A stretch of 64,000 nucleotides of DNA from Streptomyces sp. Edi2 (GTDB lineage: Bacteria; Actinomycetota; Actinomycetes; Streptomycetales; Streptomycetaceae): positions 3,658,001 to 3,722,000 of the forward strand of contig NZ_JBEJGX010000003.1 of assembly GCF_040253635.1 (NCBI RefSeq), written 5' to 3'. Made by a program: the position numbers and the translations under genes. Of the stretch, positions 1 to 9,900 are shown piece by piece (positions within the stretch are counted from its first letter, which is position 1; every line of letters starts with the position of its first letter). The notes beneath the pieces are model-generated. The model ran no database searches. It had not been told where the DNA came from and worked only from the letters and a program-made list of their open reading frames with translations.

Positions 1-1
1 G

Positions 2-94
2 GAGGTCCTGCTGGCCTACCTGCGCTCGCCCGACGCGCCCACCCTGATCGCGGACGAGGCGCGCACCGGCGGACCGCACGAGGCCGCCGCGTGA
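2..94 (+). CDS. ABC transporter ATP-binding protein, C-terminal fragment (cut by window edge)
   Basis: Only the last 30 codons are present, in frame from position 2 to a TGA at 92-94. The stop overlaps the GTG start of the downstream membrane gene (GTGA), which implies translational coupling. No ATPase motif lies inside this fragment. The call as the nucleotide-binding subunit rests on its coupling to an ABC-2 type permease followed by a YtrA-like regulator, a common actinobacterial arrangement. It would energise export by the permease at the cytoplasmic membrane. Confidence 0.55.
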   Translation, partial: EVLLAYLRSPDAPTLIADEARTGGPHEAAA

Positions 95-1167
95 GCCGGA
101 CCGGCACCGCCGTCACACCGGGCGGGACGGACGCGGGCGCGGACACGGGCGCGGATACGGGCACTGACACCGACACCGACACGGACACGGACACGGACCG
201 CGGCCTCGCCCCCGCGGCCGCGAACCGCCGCGAACTGCTGCACGGCCTGCCCTGGCTGGTCTGGCGCCGGCACCGCGCGCTGCTGCGTACCGGACTGCTG
301 ATCACCGTCGCGGGCTGTGCGGCCTTCGCCTACCAGCGCATCGGCCTGATGGACTTCCTGCACGCCAAGGGCGCCTCGGCGGCCGCCGGGAGCCAGGTGT
401 CCACGGCCTTCCAGAACACCTTCGGCACGACCTTCAGCCGCGACATCCAGGTGCTGCAGCTCCTGCCCGTCCTCGCCGGCATGTTCCTCGGCGCACCGCT
501 GATCGCGGGCGAGCAGGAGCACGGCACCCTCAAGCTGGTCACCACCCAGTCCGCGAGCCGCGGCCGCTGGATCGCCGCCACGCTCGGCCTGCCGCTGGCC
601 CTCATCGTACTGTGCACCACCCTGCTGTCGGCCGCCTTCACCTGGCTGTGGTCCCCGGCCCACGCGCTGGTCTCCGACGGCGACTGGCTGGAGAGCGGCG
701 CCTTCGACACCACCGGACCGGTGCCGGTGGCCACGGCCCTGTTCCTGACCTCCTGCGGTATCGCCCTCGGCGTGCTGATCAAGCGGGTGACGGCGGCGAT
801 GGCGGCCACCGCCGTCCTCGCCGTGGCCGCCGGCGTGATCTGGGACGAGAAGGTGCGCCCGCTCCTCGGCACGCTGCGCAGCGTCAGCTACCCGTTCAAC
901 GGCGACGGCCCGTCGCTGCCTGCCGCCTCCGTACGGATCGACGACTGGGTGTCCACCGCGGACGGCAAGCTCTACGGCTTCGGCACCTGCACCACCGGCG
1001 ACACCGGGGCCTGCCGGGCCAAGCTGGGCATCGTCAACCGGGTGACCCAGTACTTCGACTACGGACAGATGGCGGGGATGCAGTGGCTGGGCGCGGGGAT
1101 TCTGCTGGCGCTGGCAGCCGTGATCCTCGCGCTCGTCGTATGGCGGGCACACCGGCGGCCGCTCTGA
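91..1167 (+). CDS. ABC-2 type transporter permease
   Basis: This 358-residue integral membrane protein is probably the transmembrane subunit of an exporter. It starts at a GTG overlapping the previous stop. Residues about 16-36 are a low-complexity Asp/Thr/Gly tract (repeated TD) in a cytoplasmic N-terminus. A first membrane helix lies near residues 67-81, several hydrophobic segments follow, one of them ending in the GEQEHGT loop typical of ABC-2 permeases, and a last helix lies around 328-352. A loop of about 70 residues with two Cys (FGTCTTGDTGAC) precedes the last helix. The substrate cannot be told; relatives next to YtrA regulators often export peptides or cell-envelope-active compounds. 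Confidence 0.75.
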   Translation: MSRTGTAVTPGGTDAGADTGADTGTDTDTDTDTDTDRGLAPAAANRRELLHGLPWLVWRRHRALLRTGLLITVAGCAAFAYQRIGLMDFLHAKGASAAAGSQVSTAFQNTFGTTFSRDIQVLQLLPVLAGMFLGAPLIAGEQEHGTLKLVTTQSASRGRWIAATLGLPLALIVLCTTLLSAAFTWLWSPAHALVSDGDWLESGAFDTTGPVPVATALFLTSCGIALGVLIKRVTAAMAATAVLAVAAGVIWDEKVRPLLGTLRSVSYPFNGDGPSLPAASVRIDDWVSTADGKLYGFGTCTTGDTGACRAKLGIVNRVTQYFDYGQMAGMQWLGAGILLALAAVILALVVWRAHRRPL

Positions 1168-1204
1168 ACGGCACGGCGCGCCAGGGACGCGGCGGGTGGC
1201 GGCC

Positions 1205-1400
1205 CGTGGGTTCTGCGGATTCCGTGGGTTCTGCGGATTCCGTGGGTTCTGCGGATTCCGTGGGTTCTGCGGATTCCGTGGGTTCTGCGGATTCCGTGGG
1301 TTCTGCGGATTCCGTGGGTTCTGCGGATTCCGTGGGTTCCACGGGGCCCGTGGGTTTCGCAGGTTCCACGGGACCCGTGGGTTTCGCAGGTTCCGCGCGT
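1205..1400. repeat. 18-bp minisatellite with a degenerate tail
   Basis: Seven perfect copies of CGTGGGTTCTGCGGATTC run from 1205 to 1330. One diverged copy (1331-1348) and two copies of a related 26-27 bp unit (CGTGGGTTTCGCAGGTTCC...) follow to about 1400. The array fills most of the 394-bp gap between the permease and the GntR gene. The unit length is a multiple of three, so it opens long frames on both strands, but none has a ribosome binding site or a recognisable protein. Confidence 0.9.
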
Positions 1401-1561
1401 ACAGGCCACGCCCCGGGCGGCGCTTTGACACCCGGCACGACCGGCCCGATCATCAAGCGGTCGGGCAGCACGGTCCCGGCGGCCCACAGGGCGGCACCTG
1501 CGGCCCACAGGGTGGCAACCGCGGCCCGCAAGCCGGCACCGGCGAGAGAAGCAGAGAGGTG

Positions 1562-1948
1562 GTGAGCGCCGTCGAATTCCGTATCGACCGCCGCAGCGGC
1601 GTCGCCACCTACCTCCAGATCGTCCAACAGGTCCAGCAGGCGCTGCGGTTGGGCATCCTGGTGGAGGGCGACCGGCTGCCGACCGCCGCACAGGTCGCCG
1701 CCACGACCAAGGTCAACCCCAACACGACCCTCAAGGCGTACCGCGAGCTCGAACGCGAGGGCCTGGTCGAACCCCGCCCCGGCCTCGGCACCTTCGTCAG
1801 CCGTACGCTCGCCCGCCCGGAGTCCGCGGCGGACGCCCTGCTGCGCGAGGAGCTCCGCTCCTGGATGGACCGGGCCCGCGCGGAGGGGCTGGACCGGGAG
1901 GACGTCCAGGCGCTGATGAACTCGGTGCTGCAGGACCGGTATCCGTAG
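1562..1948 (+). CDS. GntR family regulator, YtrA subfamily
   Basis: A 128-residue repressor-type protein. A winged helix spans about residues 10-75, with the recognition region PTAAQVAATTKVNPNTTLKA, and only a short helical tail of about 50 residues follows. That is the YtrA architecture: no large effector domain, dimerising tail. The GTG at 1562 is preceded by an AGAGAGG ribosome binding site; a second in-frame GTG lies three bases upstream. YtrA regulators usually repress the ABC transporter genes beside them, so this one probably controls the upstream exporter. The unusual feature is the large repeat array separating it from that operon. Confidence 0.85.
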   Translation: MSAVEFRIDRRSGVATYLQIVQQVQQALRLGILVEGDRLPTAAQVAATTKVNPNTTLKAYRELEREGLVEPRPGLGTFVSRTLARPESAADALLREELRSWMDRARAEGLDREDVQALMNSVLQDRYP

Positions 1949-2058
1949 GGCTGAGCCGGACGGACCGAGCGAGCGGTGAAGCGGGCAGGCCTGCGCCGCG
2001 CCCCGCCCACCCACTGGCCGTCCCCGGCCGCACCCCGGCCGCCTTTCTTCCGCCCCGC

Positions 2059-2089
2059 TTGACCCTCACCCCACGTCAGGTTCCACCCT
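2059..2089 (+). promoter_or_regulatory. Candidate MerR-type promoter
   Basis: TTGACC (2059-2064) and CACCCT (2084-2089) are separated by 19 bp, the long spacing typical of MerR-activated promoters. CACGTCAGGT lies in the spacer as a possible half operator. It sits about 80 bp before the MerR gene, which suggests autoregulation. Base matches are modest. Confidence 0.35.
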
Positions 2090-2169
2090 GAAGGACGCAC
2101 GGCCCGCCACCGGTGGCACCCCACCGGGCAGGACGGGCCGGCCGGACGGACGGGATGAAAGGCGCTGCG

Positions 2170-2949
2170 ATGAGTTACTCGGTCGGGCAGGTCTCCGGAT
2201 TCGCGGGCATCACGGTGCGCACCCTGCACCACTACGACAAGGCCGGCCTGCTCTCCCCCAGCGACCGCAGCCCCGCCGGCTACCGCCTCTACAGCGATGC
2301 CGACCTCGCCCGGCTGCAGCAGATCCTCTTCTACCGGGAACTCGGCTTCCCGCTCGACGAGATCGCCACCATCCTGGAAGACCCGCAGGCCAACGCCCTC
2401 GACCATCTCCGCGCCCGGCACCGCAACCTCAACGACCAGATCGCCAAGCTGCAACGACTGGTCGAGGTCGCCGAGAACGCCATGAAGGTCCAGGAGACCG
2501 GCGTGCAGCTGACCCCGGAGGAGCGCTTCGAGGTCTTCGGCGAGCTGACCTTCGACCTCACCTACGCCACCGAGGCCCGTCTGAAGTGGCAGCACCTCGA
2601 AGGCCATCAGCGCTCGATGGCGCGGGCCGCCGCGCACTCCAAGGAGGACTGGGCGACGCTCATGGCCCAGCACGCCGACTGGCGCCGCCGGCTGACCGCC
2701 GCCTTCGACGCCGGGGAGGCCGCGGACGGCGAGCGCGCCATGGACCTCGCGGAGGAACAGCGCCGGCACATCGCCCGCTGGTTCACCCCGTGCCCCACGG
2801 ATATGCACGGCCGGATCGCCGACGACTTCGCCGCCGACCCTCGCGCCTTCGCCCTGGTCGTCCCACCCAGCGAACAGCGGCCCGGCCTCGCCGCGTATGT
2901 ACGCACCGCCGTGCACGCCAACGCCGTACGCCAGTCACCGGCCTCCTAG
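2170..2949 (+). CDS. TipA-like MerR family transcriptional regulator with TipAS domain
   Basis: A 259-residue regulator starting at ATG 2170, with GAAAGG eight bases upstream. The MerR winged helix is residues 1-70 (SYSVGQVSGFAGITVRTLHH, then RLYSDADLARLQQI), followed by a coiled-coil dimerisation helix near 75-115. The C-terminal ~130 residues match the TipAS antibiotic-recognition fold in length and character (helical, with H/W-rich segments such as WATLMAQHADWRRRL). TipA proteins bind thiopeptides and other cyclic peptides and then activate their own promoter. An earlier in-frame ATG at 2155 exists but has no ribosome binding site. Confidence 0.88.
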   Translation: MSYSVGQVSGFAGITVRTLHHYDKAGLLSPSDRSPAGYRLYSDADLARLQQILFYRELGFPLDEIATILEDPQANALDHLRARHRNLNDQIAKLQRLVEVAENAMKVQETGVQLTPEERFEVFGELTFDLTYATEARLKWQHLEGHQRSMARAAAHSKEDWATLMAQHADWRRRLTAAFDAGEAADGERAMDLAEEQRRHIARWFTPCPTDMHGRIADDFAADPRAFALVVPPSEQRPGLAAYVRTAVHANAVRQSPAS

Positions 2950-3082
2950 GGGGACCTGGCACCCCGTAGGGGTTCCCCGGGGCAGCCCCCTACGGCTCCC
3001 TGGTGCTCCGTAGCCCGGACTCCCCCAGCGCCTGTCGTCAGGCTCCCGCCTGCACCGCGCACCGCGCGTCCCGCACCGCGCG

Positions 3083-3165
<83 letters not shown>

Positions 3166-3300
3166 GCCACCCTGCCTGCACCGGACCCCCGACCTGCCCC
3201 CTCGGGCCGCACCGCCCTGCCCACACGGGCGCGCACCACCTGCCTGCACCACCCTGCCGCAGCCCCCTCCCTGACTCCCCGCCCAAGAAGGCCGACGACC

Positions 3301-4566
3301 ATGACGAACATCCTGATCACCGCCGCCGGATCGTACGGCGACGTCGCCCCGTACACGGGCGTGGGCGCCCGGCTCCGCGCAGCCGGCCACGAGGTCGCCC
3401 TCGCCACGCACGACAGCTACGCCGGCCTCGTACGAGCCGCCGGCCTGGAGTTCCGCCCCTTGCCGGCCGACCCCCGCACCCGCCGCCCCGCCGCCGGACA
3501 AGCGCAGCCCGCCGGCCCGGCCGGCAAACGCGCCCTCATGCGCCAGGCCGCCGCCTTCATCAAGGAACTGGGCGGCGGAATCGCCGAGGCCGCCCACGCG
3601 GACACCGGCCTCCTCCTGCTCTCCGCCACCACCGCACCGCTCGGCCACCATCTCGCCGAGGCGATGGGCATCCCGTACCTCGACCTGCCTCTCGTACCCG
3701 GCGCGCCCACCGGCGACTTCGCCCCGGTCGTCAGCGGCGGCCGCTCACTGGGGCGTTGGGGCAACCGCGCCGCCGGCCGTCTTTCGCTCCGCATCATCGA
3801 CCGCCTCTACGCGGACGCGACCCGCGACCTCCGGGCCCGCCTCGGCCTGCCGCCCGCCACCGCCCGCACGGCCCGCCGCCGCGCCGAAGCCGCCGGCCGG
3901 CCGGTCCTGCACGGCTTCAGCGAGGTGCTGGTGCCCCGCCCCGCGGACTGGCCCACCGGCCTGGACGTGGTCGGCAACTGGTGGCCCTGGCACGCACCGG
4001 GCGCCCAACTTCCGCCTGTCGTCGAGGACTTCCTCGCCGCGGGACCGCCCCCGGTCTTCATCGGCTTCGGCAGCATGGCGGGCGGCGACGGTGAGCGTCT
4101 GAGCGCCCTCGCGGCCGCCGCCCTGCGCCGCGCCAAGGTCCGCGGCATCCTCCAGTCCGGGTGGGCCGGGCTGACCACCCGGCACGCACCCGAGCACGCC
4201 GACCTGCTCACCATCGGCGACGTCCCGCACGCCCTCCTCTTCCCCCGGATGGCCGCCGTGGTCCACCACTGCGGCGCCGGAACCACCGCCGCGGGACTGC
4301 GCGCAGGCGTCCCCACCGTCCCGGTACCGGTCACCGCCGACCAGCCCTTCTGGGCCGCCCGCCTGGCCTCCCTCGGCGCGGCCACCGCCCCGATCCCGTT
4401 CGCCGACCTGTCCGCCGGCCACGCCGTCGCCCGCCTGGCCCACGCCCTCACCCAGGCCACCGCCGCTCCCGACCGCCGCCACCACGCCACCGAGGCCGCC
4501 CGGCGCCTGGCCGCCGAGGACGGCGCCGGCCAGGTCCTCAAGGCGGTCGAATGCCTGGGTGCCTGA
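3301..4566 (+). CDS. UDP-sugar-dependent glycosyltransferase, GT1/MGT family
   Basis: A 421-residue GT-B glycosyltransferase of the macrolide/flavonoid type. The N-terminal acceptor domain opens with ILITAAGSYGDVAPY. The C-terminal donor domain carries the family signature around residues 321-345 (HHCGAGTTAAGLRAGVPTVP followed by ADQPFWA), where His, Gly-Ala-Gly-Thr and Asp-Gln bind the nucleotide-sugar. Length fits oleD/MGT-like enzymes that glucosylate macrolides or phenolics, often for self-resistance or detoxification. The ATG is preceded by AAGAAGG. No biosynthetic genes are adjacent, so the acceptor is unknown; a detoxification role is an inference. Confidence 0.88.
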   Translation: MTNILITAAGSYGDVAPYTGVGARLRAAGHEVALATHDSYAGLVRAAGLEFRPLPADPRTRRPAAGQAQPAGPAGKRALMRQAAAFIKELGGGIAEAAHADTGLLLLSATTAPLGHHLAEAMGIPYLDLPLVPGAPTGDFAPVVSGGRSLGRWGNRAAGRLSLRIIDRLYADATRDLRARLGLPPATARTARRRAEAAGRPVLHGFSEVLVPRPADWPTGLDVVGNWWPWHAPGAQLPPVVEDFLAAGPPPVFIGFGSMAGGDGERLSALAAAALRRAKVRGILQSGWAGLTTRHAPEHADLLTIGDVPHALLFPRMAAVVHHCGAGTTAAGLRAGVPTVPVPVTADQPFWAARLASLGAATAPIPFADLSAGHAVARLAHALTQATAAPDRRHHATEAARRLAAEDGAGQVLKAVECLGA

Positions 4567-4720
4567 GCCGCCCCATCTGAGTGCCTGAGCCACCCCGCCC
4601 GAGCCCTGAGGCGCCGCGCCCGTCCCCGTCCGCCCCGCACTCCCGCGCCTCCTGTGTGCCAGAGCCGCCCTGCCCCAGCCCTGAGGCGCCCCACCCATCC
4701 CCGCGCTCCCGCACCGCCCA
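4559..4720. repeat. Degenerate tandem repeats crossing the glycosyltransferase stop codon
   Basis: A unit close to GTGCCTGAGCCGCCCC covers the last codon and stop (4559-4575), recurs at about 4581-4597, and recurs degenerately at 4655-4671. A second unit (GCCCTGAGGCGCC...) occurs near 4603 and 4678. The remaining interval to 4832 is C-rich and holds no supportable gene. Confidence 0.7.
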
Positions 4721-4832
4721 TCCGGCCGCCCGGCCCAACGAGGCTCACCCGCCGGGCCAACCTCCACCCGTTCGGCGGCCCGGCGGCCCGCCCCGGGATG
4801 CGACCGCCCGTCACAAGGCGTGGGCTCGCCAC

Positions 4833-5402
4833 ATGACCCCATTCCGCACCCACCCCCCGCTCCGCAGAATGCTGCTCCACGCCATAGCCACGGCGGCCAT
4901 GGGTTCCGTCCTCACGCTGACGGCCTCCCAGGTGGCCCACGCCGCCGCGCCCACCGCCGCCGGCACCCACTCCGGCAAGTGGACCCACCCCACGACCGCG
5001 CACTACCGCATCAGCTCTCCCTACGGCGCCCGCGGTCACTGGCGCGCCGGCCACCACACCGGCATCGACCTCGCCATCCGCTCCGGGACCCGGGTCAGAT
5101 CCGTCGGTTCGGGCACCGTCGTCCTCGCCAGAAGATCGGGCGCCTACGGCAAGGCCGTGACGATCCGGATGAAGGACGGCCGCTACATCCTCTTCGGCCA
5201 CCTCTCACGCATCACCGTCCGCCCCGGCCAGAAGGTCCGCGCCCGCACCCGCCTCGGCTACAGCGGCGCCACCGGCCGCGTCACCGGCCCCCACCTCCAC
5301 CTCGAGGTCCGCAAGAACCGCCGCTACGGCTCGGACATCAACCCCCTCACCTACCTGGCCCGACACGGCGTCCGCCTCACCTCCCGGTCCTTCACCCGCT
5401 GA
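4833..5402 (+). CDS. Secreted M23 family metallopeptidase
   Basis: A 189-residue peptidoglycan endopeptidase of the lysostaphin/LytM type. Residues 1-37 form a signal peptide with a basic start, a hydrophobic core (MLLHAIATAAMGSVLTLTAS) and an AHAA cleavage site. The M23 domain fills the rest. Zinc ligands are visible as His75 and Asp79 in HHTGIDLA and as H154-L-H156 near the end, within the usual SPYG...GVDL / GHLS / HLHLEV framework. The start could also be ATG 4869. It would cut peptide cross-bridges in the wall during growth or lysis. Confidence 0.88.
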   Translation: MTPFRTHPPLRRMLLHAIATAAMGSVLTLTASQVAHAAAPTAAGTHSGKWTHPTTAHYRISSPYGARGHWRAGHHTGIDLAIRSGTRVRSVGSGTVVLARRSGAYGKAVTIRMKDGRYILFGHLSRITVRPGQKVRARTRLGYSGATGRVTGPHLHLEVRKNRRYGSDINPLTYLARHGVRLTSRSFTR

Positions 5403-5497
5403 CTCCGTCCCCACTGCCCCGCCGCCCGGCCACCCCCGCCCCACTCGCCCACATCCCTCAAGCCCCCTCTCACCCTTCCCCAATCTTCCCTAACAGC

Positions 5498-5520
5498 CCC
5501 TATTCCAACCCCCGATAGGG
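5498..5520. promoter_or_regulatory. Inverted repeat upstream of the HTH/hydrolase operon
   Basis: CCCTAT (5498-5503) and ATAGGG (5515-5520) form an inverted repeat with an 11-base spacer, 19 bases before the HTH gene start. It sits in a locally AT-richer stretch that probably contains the promoter. It could be an autoregulatory operator for the encoded HTH protein. This is pattern-based only. Confidence 0.35.
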
Positions 5521-5538
5521 AATGTTAAGGTAGTTTTC

Positions 5539-5970
5539 GTGAGCGAACACTTCTACTCCGTGGAGCAGGTCGCCGAACGCCTCGGCCTGCACGTACGCAC
5601 CATCCGCAGCTACGTACGGGACGGCCGACTCCCCGCGGTCCGTATCGGCAAGCAGTACCGGATCGCGCACGAGGACCTGGAAGCGTTCACCGGCCGTCCG
5701 GTGCCGGCGCCCCCGGGCGAGACGGACGGGCGGCAGCGGCACACCGAGGTGTCGAGCATCGTGGAGATCGACGCGGTCAGCCCCGAGACGGCCGACCGCC
5801 TGACCATCCTCCTGGTGGGCTCGGCGACCAACGACCGGCGGGGGGACGAGCCGCTGCGGATCGAGACGGCGTACGACCAGGAGCGGGCCCGGATGAAGAT
5901 CATCGTGCTGGGCGGCCCGGGAGCCACCGCCCGGCTGCTCGACTACGTGGAGGGGGTGCTCTCGTCATGA
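5539..5970 (+). CDS. Helix-turn-helix (excisionase/MerR-like) DNA-binding protein
   Basis: A 143-residue protein with an N-terminal MerR-like winged helix of the excisionase/BldC class (residues 5-55: YSVEQVAERLGLHVRTIRSY, then VRIGKQYRI and EDLEAF). A roughly 75-residue C-terminal alpha/beta domain of unknown family follows (SSIVEIDAVSPETADRLTIL ... MKIIVLGG). The start is GTG 5539 with AAGG upstream. The stop overlaps the hydrolase start (ATGA), so the pair is translationally coupled. It probably regulates its own operon; the C-terminal domain may sense the hydrolase substrate, but that is a guess. Confidence 0.75.
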   Translation: MSEHFYSVEQVAERLGLHVRTIRSYVRDGRLPAVRIGKQYRIAHEDLEAFTGRPVPAPPGETDGRQRHTEVSSIVEIDAVSPETADRLTILLVGSATNDRRGDEPLRIETAYDQERARMKIIVLGGPGATARLLDYVEGVLSS

Positions 5971-6806
5971 GCACGATCTACAAGTCCGAGGCCGGCGCGA
6001 ACGAGATCCAGCAGCGCTATCAGGAGGCGCTGAGCGCCTGGCCGGTCCCCGCCGAGCACATCCGGCTACCGACCCGCGAGGGCGAGACCTTCGTCATCGC
6101 CTCCGGCCCCGAAGACGCCCCGCCCCTCCTGCTGTTGCACGGCAGCGGGGCGAACACCTCGTTGTGGCAGGACGACATCGCCTCCTGGTCCCGGCATTTC
6201 CGTACCTACGCCGTCGACGTCATCGGCGAGCCCGGCAGGAGCGCGCCGTCCCGCCCGCCCCTCGCCTCCGAGGCCTCCGCGCTCTGGCTGGACGAGGTAC
6301 TGAAGGGTCTCGGTATCACGAACACCTCGATCGTCGGGATGTCACTCGGCGGCTGGCTGGCGCTGGACTACGCCACCCGCCGGCCGCAACGGGTGACCCG
6401 CCTGGCCCTGCTGTGCCCCGGCGGCGTGGGGAGGCAGAAAATGGGTCTGGTCTTCACGTTCCTGCTCCTGCGCCCCTTCGGACGCCGGGGCGCGCTCCGG
6501 TCGGCGCGAGCCGCCACGGGCCTCGACACACCACAGACCCGGCACCTCCTCGACCACGTGTCGCTGACCTTCAGGCACTTCAAGCCGCGCACGGAGCGGC
6601 TACCCGTGTTCCCCGACAGCGCTCTGCGCCGCCTGACCATGCCGGTGCTGGTGACAGCCGGCGCCCGCGACGCCATGTTCGACTCCGCGGAAACCGCCCG
6701 GCGCATACACCGATGTGTCCCGCACGCCACCGTGAACCTCCTGCCCGACGCCGGACACGCCCTCCTCGACCAGACCGCATCCGTCCTGTCCTTCCTCCGC
6801 GGCTGA
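5967..6806 (+). CDS. Alpha/beta fold hydrolase
   Basis: A 279-residue soluble hydrolase. The oxyanion motif LLHGSGANTS is followed by the nucleophile elbow GMSLGG (Ser126). Asp235 (GARDAMF) and His264 (DAGHAL) complete the triad. Cap-region residues 150-210 are helical and basic. It belongs to the broad esterase/haloperoxidase-like group, so the substrate cannot be assigned. It is the second gene of a two-gene operon with an HTH protein whose stop codon it overlaps. Confidence 0.85.
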   Translation: MSTIYKSEAGANEIQQRYQEALSAWPVPAEHIRLPTREGETFVIASGPEDAPPLLLLHGSGANTSLWQDDIASWSRHFRTYAVDVIGEPGRSAPSRPPLASEASALWLDEVLKGLGITNTSIVGMSLGGWLALDYATRRPQRVTRLALLCPGGVGRQKMGLVFTFLLLRPFGRRGALRSARAATGLDTPQTRHLLDHVSLTFRHFKPRTERLPVFPDSALRRLTMPVLVTAGARDAMFDSAETARRIHRCVPHATVNLLPDAGHALLDQTASVLSFLRG

Positions 6807-6937
6807 CCCTCCGGAGGGCGGCCCGCAGCAACTCATGTGATGACCATTCGTCACCACCCCTTCTCTGATAGTTATGTGAATGGGGTACGGGCGCAGGCCC
6901 GTAGCGGCATCCCGTGGACGCCGCAGGGAGGATGCAC

Positions 6938-9900
6938 ATGAGCGCCACCACACGCGATGAGGTCATCGCCGTCGAGCAGAAGGCGGTGGACCACGCCTAC
7001 GACTGCTACCGCGCGCGGCTGGCCCAGATGAGCGGGGCGTCGGCCGCCACGGCTTCGGCGAGCGGCAAGGACAGCATCGCCAACCGGATCGAGGCGGAGG
7101 CGCGGGCCGAGGAGTACGGCGGCCTCGGCGACGAGTCACTGGTCTTCTCCCGCGTCGACGCACCGGAGGAGCCGGGCGGCGAGCACCGCCCCTGGTACAT
7201 CGGGCGACGAGGCGTACGCGACGCCGTGAACGAACCGGTGGTCCTGCTGTGGACCAGCCCGCTGGCGAAGAAGTGGCTGGAGGCGCGGCCCGAGGCACCC
7301 GGGGAGGTGAGCCTGCGACGGCAGTTGCGCTGTGTGCAGCGTGTGGTCGAGGGCTACTTCGACGAGATCGCCCGGACAGCTCCCGCAGCTCCCTCAGCCC
7401 CCGTATTACCCACCTCATCCACGCCCGTCCCGGAGCCACGACCGGCCGCGGACGACTCCCGTCCTGCGGCCGCGCCCGAGGCCCCCGTCCCGGCGCCGGG
7501 GAAGCAGCGCCCGCCGTCCCGTACGCCCGGCGATGCCGCCCGCCGCCGGCGCCGTAAGACGCTCCAGCCGGACGACTTCCTGCTGCGGGAGCTCCAGCGG
7601 TCGCGCAGTGGCCGTATGCGGGACATCGTCGAAACCATCCGCCGGGACCAGATGGACCTGGTCACGGGCTCCCCCTCCGACATCCTCGTGGTGCAGGGCG
7701 GCCCCGGCACCGGCAAGTCCGGGGTCGGTCTCCACCGCGTCACCTGGCTCGTCAACAACGAGCACTTCAAGGCCCAGGACATCCTCGTCATCGGCCCCCA
7801 CCAGCGGTTCCTCGATTACGTCGGACAGGTCCTGCCCACCCTCGGGACGCGGGACGTCAACGCCGTCCAGCTGACCCGCCTGTGGGAGGGCGAGATCCAT
7901 GGCACCGACACCCCGGCGGCGCGGCTGGTGAAGTCGGACGAGCGCATGGCGGCCGTCCTGCGGCGCCGGATCGACAACGACTGCCGGCCCGAAGTCCTCG
8001 ACGACCTCACCACCGCCCCCTCCTTCGAGGGCGACGAGCCCGCGGTCGTCGTCACCGCCGGCAGCACGACCCTGCGCGTCCCGCGGACCGAAGTCCTCGC
8101 CCTCCTCGACGAGACACGGGGCGGCGACGGCGCCTACCGGGAGCGCCGCGAACGCTTCCGCAGCCTGTTCGTCGACCGCCTGCTGCAGGAACTCGCCGCC
8201 ATCGCCCCGCGCCGCGGACAGGGCGGTACGATCCGCCGCGACCTGGAACGCAACCGCCGGGTCGAACGCCTCGTGGACCGCATCTGGCCCTCGCCGGGCG
8301 CCAGGGAGGCCCTGCGCACTCTCTACGATTCGGCCGACCTCCTCGGCACGTGCGCCGCCGGCATCCTCGACGACGACGAGCAGGCGGCCCTGCACCGCCC
8401 CCGGGCCGCCAGCGCCGATGCCGACCCATGGACCCTCGACGACCATGTCTGCCTCGAAGAACTCCGGTTCCTCATCTCCGGGGAGACCCCGAGGCGCTAC
8501 GGACACATCGTCGTCGACGAGGCGCAGGACCTCACCCCCATGCAGGCCCGCGCACTGCGCCGCCGTTGCGCGGTCAACGGCTCCATGACGGTCCTCGGTG
8601 ACCTCGCCCAGGCCACCGGCCCCCACACCCACACCAGTTGGGACCGCCTGGGCACACTGCTGTCCGACCACGGGGACTGGCACGTCGCCGAGCTGACCAC
8701 CAGCTACCGCGTGCCTGCGGAGATCATGGAGTTCGTGGCGCCCCTCGCCCGTGCGGTCGCCCCGGCCCTGCCCTATCCGCAGGCCGTGCGGGAGGCGGGC
8801 GACGGGGCCGTACGGACCCTGGCGACCGAGCCGTGGAAGCTCCTCGACGACACCGCCGCCCAGGTCACCCGCCTGGTGGGCACCAGCGACGGGAACACCC
8901 CGCGTTCCGTGGCCGTCATCGTCCCCGACGACTCGGGCTGGCTCGACGAGATCGGCCGCCATCTCGACGAGCGTGCCGGCCTCACCGCGCAAGGCCGCGA
9001 GACGGTCTCCGTCCTGGCCGCCGCGCAGGCCAAGGGCATGGAGTACGACCACGTCCTGGTCGTCGAACCCGCCACCATCGCCGACCGCGGCCCGGCCGGC
9101 CACCGCCAGCTCTACATCGCCCTCACCCGCAGCACCCAGACCCTGACGGTGCTCCACACCTCCGCCCTTCCGGAAGTCCTCACGCACCCCGACGGCGCCC
9201 TCGCCGCGGATACCAACGGCACCTTCGAACAACCCGAAGCACCCAAACCACCCAAAGCACCCGCCACCGAAACCACGGATCCCACGGAATCCACGGAATC
9301 CACTGAACCGACCGAAGCCACCGAAGCCACCGAAGCCACCGAAGCCACCGAAGCCACCGAAGCCACCGAAACGACCGAACCCGGCACAGCGCAAGGCGCC
9401 ATCCCCCCGATCGGAACCGACATCCGCGTACGAGTCCTCGGCCCCGGGCCGGGCGGCCGCTACAAGGTCAAAGCGCTGGCCCCCGATCTCGACCGCCCCC
9501 TGGTCCTGACCGTCCGGCACGGCTCCGCTCCCCCGCACCGAGGCGAGAAACTGGACTGCTGGGTCTTCGCCAACGAGACCAACCAGAGCGTGCTCACCAC
9601 CGACCAGCGCGGCCGCAAGCCCCTCTCCCCCACGATGGCGGAACGCTACGCAGCCGCACTCGACGTGCTCGACGAGCTGCTGACCGGCGACGGAGACATC
9701 CCCCAGGACGCCCGCGGCCGGCTGTCCGATCTGCAGGCCATGGCCCACCGCGTCCTCCGCCGCGAGCAGGTGGACTGGGTGGACGTGCGGTGCGTGCTCG
9801 GTTCCCCGGACAGACACCGTCTGGGCGTGCTGCGCGACCTCATGGCGGGCGCCCACCGCGCACTCAAGGACAACACCCTGGACACCGGCCGGCTACGGCA

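Noticed and set aside
16-2014. Long minus-strand frames with Asn-Pro/Arg or Ser-Ala-Glu-Pro repeats opposite the ABC permease
   Set aside because: They are antisense to the permease and GntR genes and are created by the 18-bp repeat. They have no ribosome binding site and no domain.
7415-9856. 813-codon minus-strand frame opposite the HelD-like gene
   Set aside because: Typical high-GC shadow frame. The plus strand has all HelD motifs, while this frame is Gly/Val/Asp-rich without any family feature.
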